From Candidatus Coprousia avicola (GTDB lineage Bacteria > Actinomycetota > Coriobacteriia > Coriobacteriales > Coriobacteriaceae): a DNA stretch of 64,000 nucleotides. Where the stretch lies: the NCBI GenBank assembly GCA_018715125.1, contig DVMF01000083.1, positions 1 through 64,000 on the forward strand, in the 5' to 3' direction. A program made the position numbers and the translations under genes. Of this stretch, positions 61,060 through 64,000 are shown one piece after another; the first letter of the stretch is position 1; each line of letters begins with the position of its first letter. Below the pieces are notes generated by a model that was not told the DNA's origin, did no database searches, and was given only the letters and a program-made list of their open reading frames with translations.

Positions 61060-61105
61060 GGGGTTGATGTGCCGAGATGGCGTATCCCTGGGGTCCTGGC
61101 AGCTC

Positions 61106-61140
61106 CATGCCGCCTGAGGAGCAATGCCTCAAGCGGCATG
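61106..61140. other. Hairpin in hsp20-hydrolase gap
   Basis: CATGCCGCCTGAGG (61106-61119) pairs with CCTCAAGCGGCATG (61127-61140), one mismatch, then ATTTTCC on the plus strand. It is terminator-like, but no plus-strand gene ends just before it; it may be a relic or a second stop for hsp20. Confidence 0.45.
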
Positions 61141-61240
61141 ATTTTCCTTCCACTTCGAGAAGTCGGCGGTGCGACGCCAATAGGTTCCAGTCGCGACGGC
61201 GAGGCCTGCGCTTGGCGCGGGCGGAGCGGACGACGGGCGC

Positions 61241-62170
61241 TTACCCGACGCTTATGGGGCGGTTTTGCCCGGCGGCGCGAATGCGGAGGGAGGAACCTTC
61301 GGCGCGCTCGAGCGTGGCGGAGCTGCCGAGTTCGTTATCGAGGGTGGCGCCGAGCGCGTGGGCAAGGGCGCGCACGGCAAGGCTCGGCCGGTTGTTCTCC
61401 TGCGAGATGTGCATGGCGACGAGCTCCTCGGTGCGCTCGGTCACAAGCTCGCGCACCGCGTCGGCCGCCTGCGCGTTGGAGAGGTGCCCCTCGGCGCTTA
61501 CGATGCGGTCTTGCAGGTAGCGCGGGTAGGAGCCGGTGCGGAGCATGGGCACGTCGTGATTGCTCTCGATCGCGAGGATGCGCGTATCGGCGAGCGCACG
61601 CATAGCGCCGGGCGTGAGGGTGCCCGTGTCGGTGGCATAACCGATGGCGTCGCCGTTGTATGAGAAGCGAAAGCCGACGGGGTTCACCACGTCGTGCATG
61701 GTGGGAAACGTATCCACGCGCACACCGGCGATCTCAAGGGTGTCGCCGGGCATGAACTCCTCAAACGGCAGGCAGGCGAGGTACTTGCGCGCCTTTGCGG
61801 TGCCACGGCTTGCATACAGGGGGCCGTCAAAGCGACGGCACCACACGGCCACGCCGCTCACGTGGTCGGAGTGCTCGTGGGTAAGGATGAGCGCGCGGAC
61901 CTCGGCTTCGTCGAGGTCGAGCTCGTGCATGCGGTTGACGACCTCGCGGCGCGAGAACCCGTTGTCGATCATGATGAGGCCCTGGGGGCCCTCGACGAGC
62001 GCGCAGTTGCCCTTGGAGCCGCTGCCCAGTATGTGGAGGCGGAGCGCTCGGGCGCCGGCGTGCGCGTGCGCGGTGCCCGGCAGAGGCTTCGCCTGCGGGT
62101 CGGCCGGCGGGGCCTGTCGCTGCCCGCGGGCGCTGGGGCGGGGTGTAGATGCGGATGTTTGGGGTATCAT
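61241..62170 (-). CDS. YycJ/WalJ-like metallo-beta-lactamase-fold hydrolase
   Basis: 309 residues from ATG 62170 (AAAGAGA upstream). A Pro/Ala-rich leader of about 45 residues precedes LRLHILGSGSKGNCALVEG. The metal site is LILTHEHSDHVSG, with further His/Asp in FPTMHDVVNPVG, YATDTGTLTPG and SNHDVPML. This is the YycJ/WalJ type, a single-stranded DNA 5'-exonuclease linked to mismatch repair in Bacillus relatives; no walRK genes are nearby. It is divergent from tilS, with 52 bp between starts. Confidence 0.88.
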   Translation of the reverse strand: MIPQTSASTPRPSARGQRQAPPADPQAKPLPGTAHAHAGARALRLHILGSGSKGNCALVEGPQGLIMIDNGFSRREVVNRMHELDLDEAEVRALILTHEHSDHVSGVAVWCRRFDGPLYASRGTAKARKYLACLPFEEFMPGDTLEIAGVRVDTFPTMHDVVNPVGFRFSYNGDAIGYATDTGTLTPGAMRALADTRILAIESNHDVPMLRTGSYPRYLQDRIVSAEGHLSNAQAADAVRELVTERTEELVAMHISQENNRPSLAVRALAHALGATLDNELGSSATLERAEGSSLRIRAAGQNRPISVG

Positions 62171-62222
62171 CGGGTCTCTTTCGCAATCAGTACAATAGAG
62201 GCAGGGTTTGAGGAGGTTTCCG

Positions 62223-63758
62223 GTGCCAACGGTAGCACAGCACTTCGGTACGCGCACAGGTGCGGCGACGCACGCGCGCGATGCGGAGGGCGCTCTCAGG
62301 GCGCCCGTGGTCCTTATGGTATCAGGCGGCGCGGACTCAACGGCGCTTCTCGTTATGGCGTGCACGGGCGCGCTCGATATCGCCGACGGTCGCGGCCGGG
62401 CGCGCATCGCGCGCGAGCGCCTGCACGTCCTGCACGTCAACCATCATCTGCGCGGGGCGGCGTCCGACGGGGACGAGGCTTTTGTGCGCGAGCTCTGCGG
62501 GCGCTTCGGGTTGCCGCTCTGCGTCGAGCACGCCTCGTTTGACGAGCTCGACGGGCAAAACCTCGAGGCGGCGGCGCGCGAGGTCCGCTACGCCGCCGCC
62601 CGTCGCTATGTGCGCGAACTCTGCGCCGCGGCAGACTGCCCGCGGAGCGCCGCCCGCATTCTCACGGCGCATACGGCAAGCGACCGGGCGGAGACGTTCT
62701 TTATGAACGCCATCCGCGGTGCGGGGCCCGCCGGGCTCTCGAGCATCCCCCGCCGCCGCAACATCATCGTGCGCCCGCTGATTGACCGCACGCATGAGGA
62801 GCTCTGCCGCTATCTTGAGGTGGCGGATATCGCGTGGCGCGAGGACGAGAGCAACCGGGACACATCGTATCTGCGCAACTTTGTGCGCCACGAGGTCATG
62901 CCGCTCGCTGCGGAGCGCAACGGCAACCTAGCGCGCACGGTGGGCACCACGTGCGAGATTCTAGGTGACGAGGACGCGTTCCTCTCGCATCTCGCGGCGG
63001 TGGCGATGCGCTCATGCACGCGGCGCCAAGAGGAGGGGCTCATCGTTCTCGACGGCGCAAGGCTCGCGGCGGCCGAGCTCGTCATCGCGCGCCGCATCGT
63101 GCGGCTCGCGGTGCGCGCGCTCGACGACGATGTGCGGCTCGAAATGCGTCACGTGGAGGCGGTGCTCGCATGCGTGGCGGCCGGCACCGGTTCGCTCACC
63201 TTGCCGGGCGGCATCGATGCCCGCATGGAGTTTGGGTCGCTCGCCCTGCGCACCGCCGCGGCGCGCGAGGCGCTGGTGGCGGCCTGGCTCGCAGTGCCCG
63301 GCGAGATGGCGCTTGCAAACGAGGCGGTGCTTGCCGCCGAGGTGCTGCGCGTGCCGGCGGGCGAGGACCCCGTCGCCTATGCGCGCGCGCAGGTGGGGGA
63401 GGGCCGTCGCGTCGCCTGCGTCGACGCCGCGGCCCTGGGCTATGCGGAGGGCGACCTCGTGCGCCTGAAGGAGGCGGGCGAGGGGCTGCCCGCCGAGGTG
63501 CGGGGCGCGCGCCTCTGGATCGACGCCCCGGCGCCGGGCGACCTCATGTGCCCGCTCGGCATGCAGGGGCGCAGTAAGAAACTCTCCGACCTTTTGGGCG
63601 AGGAACATGTTCCGGTGGCGGAGCGCCCGCGCGTGCCGGTGGTGCGCACGGCGCCCGGCGGCGCGGTGGTGTGGGTAGCGGGGCTGCGCCTCGACGACCG
63701 TTTCAAGTGCACCCCCACCACCCGCATCCTCATCAAGCTCACCTTGCGCGCGCTCTAG
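62223..63758 (+). CDS. tilS: tRNA(Ile)-lysidine synthetase
   Basis: 511 residues; GAGGAGG is 6 bp before GTG 62223. TilS ligates lysine to C34 of tRNA-Ile(CAU) using ATP so that it reads AUA. The P-loop is MVSGGADSTALL, then LHVLHVNHHLRG and ILTAHTASDRAETFFMNAIR, and SSIPRRRNIIVRPLIDRT. The C-terminal domain is present (DLMCPLGMQGRSKKLSDLLG). The tilS-hpt order is conserved in many bacteria and is found here. Confidence 0.93.
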   Translation: MPTVAQHFGTRTGAATHARDAEGALRAPVVLMVSGGADSTALLVMACTGALDIADGRGRARIARERLHVLHVNHHLRGAASDGDEAFVRELCGRFGLPLCVEHASFDELDGQNLEAAAREVRYAAARRYVRELCAAADCPRSAARILTAHTASDRAETFFMNAIRGAGPAGLSSIPRRRNIIVRPLIDRTHEELCRYLEVADIAWREDESNRDTSYLRNFVRHEVMPLAAERNGNLARTVGTTCEILGDEDAFLSHLAAVAMRSCTRRQEEGLIVLDGARLAAAELVIARRIVRLAVRALDDDVRLEMRHVEAVLACVAAGTGSLTLPGGIDARMEFGSLALRTAAAREALVAAWLAVPGEMALANEAVLAAEVLRVPAGEDPVAYARAQVGEGRRVACVDAAALGYAEGDLVRLKEAGEGLPAEVRGARLWIDAPAPGDLMCPLGMQGRSKKLSDLLGEEHVPVAERPRVPVVRTAPGGAVVWVAGLRLDDRFKCTPTTRILIKLTLRAL

Positions 63759-63905
63759 CGGAGCGTCCCCGGCGGCGCGGTGAGGGGAGCGCCCGCCTGC
63801 TTGCGCGTTATGTAACGGCCTCGCCTAGCGCGAGCTTTGCGCGTGCGCGCACCGCGGGGGCTGCTAAGATAAGCAAATGGCCAATTGCAGCAGAAAGGGA
63901 GCCTC

Positions 63906-64000
63906 ATGAGCGAGCTTCATCCCGATGTCGAATCCGTCCTCTTCTCCGAGGAGGACATCGCCCAGATCGTGCAGCGCATGGGCGCCGAGATCACGCGCGA
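63906..64000 (+). CDS. hpt: Hypoxanthine phosphoribosyltransferase, 5' end
   Basis: The first 31 codons (MSELHPDVESVLFSEEDIAQ, then IVQRMGAEITRD) run off the window. AAAGGGAG is 5 bp before the ATG. The EDI..IVQRMGAEIT pattern is the N-terminus of bacterial Hpt, and it follows tilS as usual. A TAAGAT-like -10 at about 63865 could give it its own promoter. Hpt salvages hypoxanthine and guanine with PRPP. Confidence 0.85.
   Translation, partial: MSELHPDVESVLFSEEDIAQIVQRMGAEITR

Overview
The window is about two-thirds G+C, densely coded, and reads as an actinobacterium of the class Coriobacteriia, most likely a Collinsella-like gut anaerobe. The evidence is the codon bias, strong GAGG-type ribosome sites with occasional GTG/TTG starts, a multi-domain surface adhesin, sortase B, purine genes interleaved with coriobacterial families, and many short intergenic inverted repeats. 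No contig-level taxonomy marker is present, so genus is an inference.

Layout. 1-2568: 3' part of carB. 3281-9784: a giant secreted adhesin with MBG-like and InlB-like repeats plus a small membrane partner. 10145-15693: a four-gene phosphorelay/c-di-GMP operon (hybrid kinase, GGDEF cyclase, REC-HD-GYP phosphodiesterase, Hpt). 15753-17336: a large inverted repeat, then a DUF559-like nuclease-fold gene. 17380-22600 (minus): a type IV pilus cluster (pilT, four small single-TM proteins, pilC, a transglutaminase-like lipoprotein). 23058-25379: purE, sortase B, a moaE-like gene. 25438-27093: a second DUF559-like gene bracketed by two related inverted-repeat elements. 27136-28428: a CmpB-family membrane protein. 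28597-32514: purF, purM, purN. 32606-34462: a CapA-type protein. 35918-40302: a MarR regulator with a heterodimeric ABC exporter. 40479-43201: two paralogous esterases and cysE. 44007-52728: a two-component system followed by a dlt-like operon with a fold-III PLP decarboxylase between dltA and dltC. 52800-55959: nitroreductase/ArsR, a truncated YdcF-like gene, a decayed AbiE-type pair and an intact Phd/RelE-type pair. 56155-64000: tRNA-Gly, phosphohexomutase, cysteine desulfurase, Hsp20, a YycJ-like hydrolase, tilS and the start of hpt.

How it fits together. Three blocks shape the cell surface: the adhesin pair, the pilus operon, and the dlt-like operon whose adjacent sensor kinase and regulator are its likely controllers. 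The phosphorelay operon carries both synthesis and breakdown of c-di-GMP. The most interesting unit is the dlt-like operon: it has adenylation, carrier, MBOAT and SGNH steps plus a decarboxylase, and the adenylation enzyme has Ser where DltA normally has Cys. It may therefore load and modify something other than D-alanine. The window also holds several unrelated families of intergenic hairpins and direct repeats, one of which resembles a segment inserted in frame within purF.
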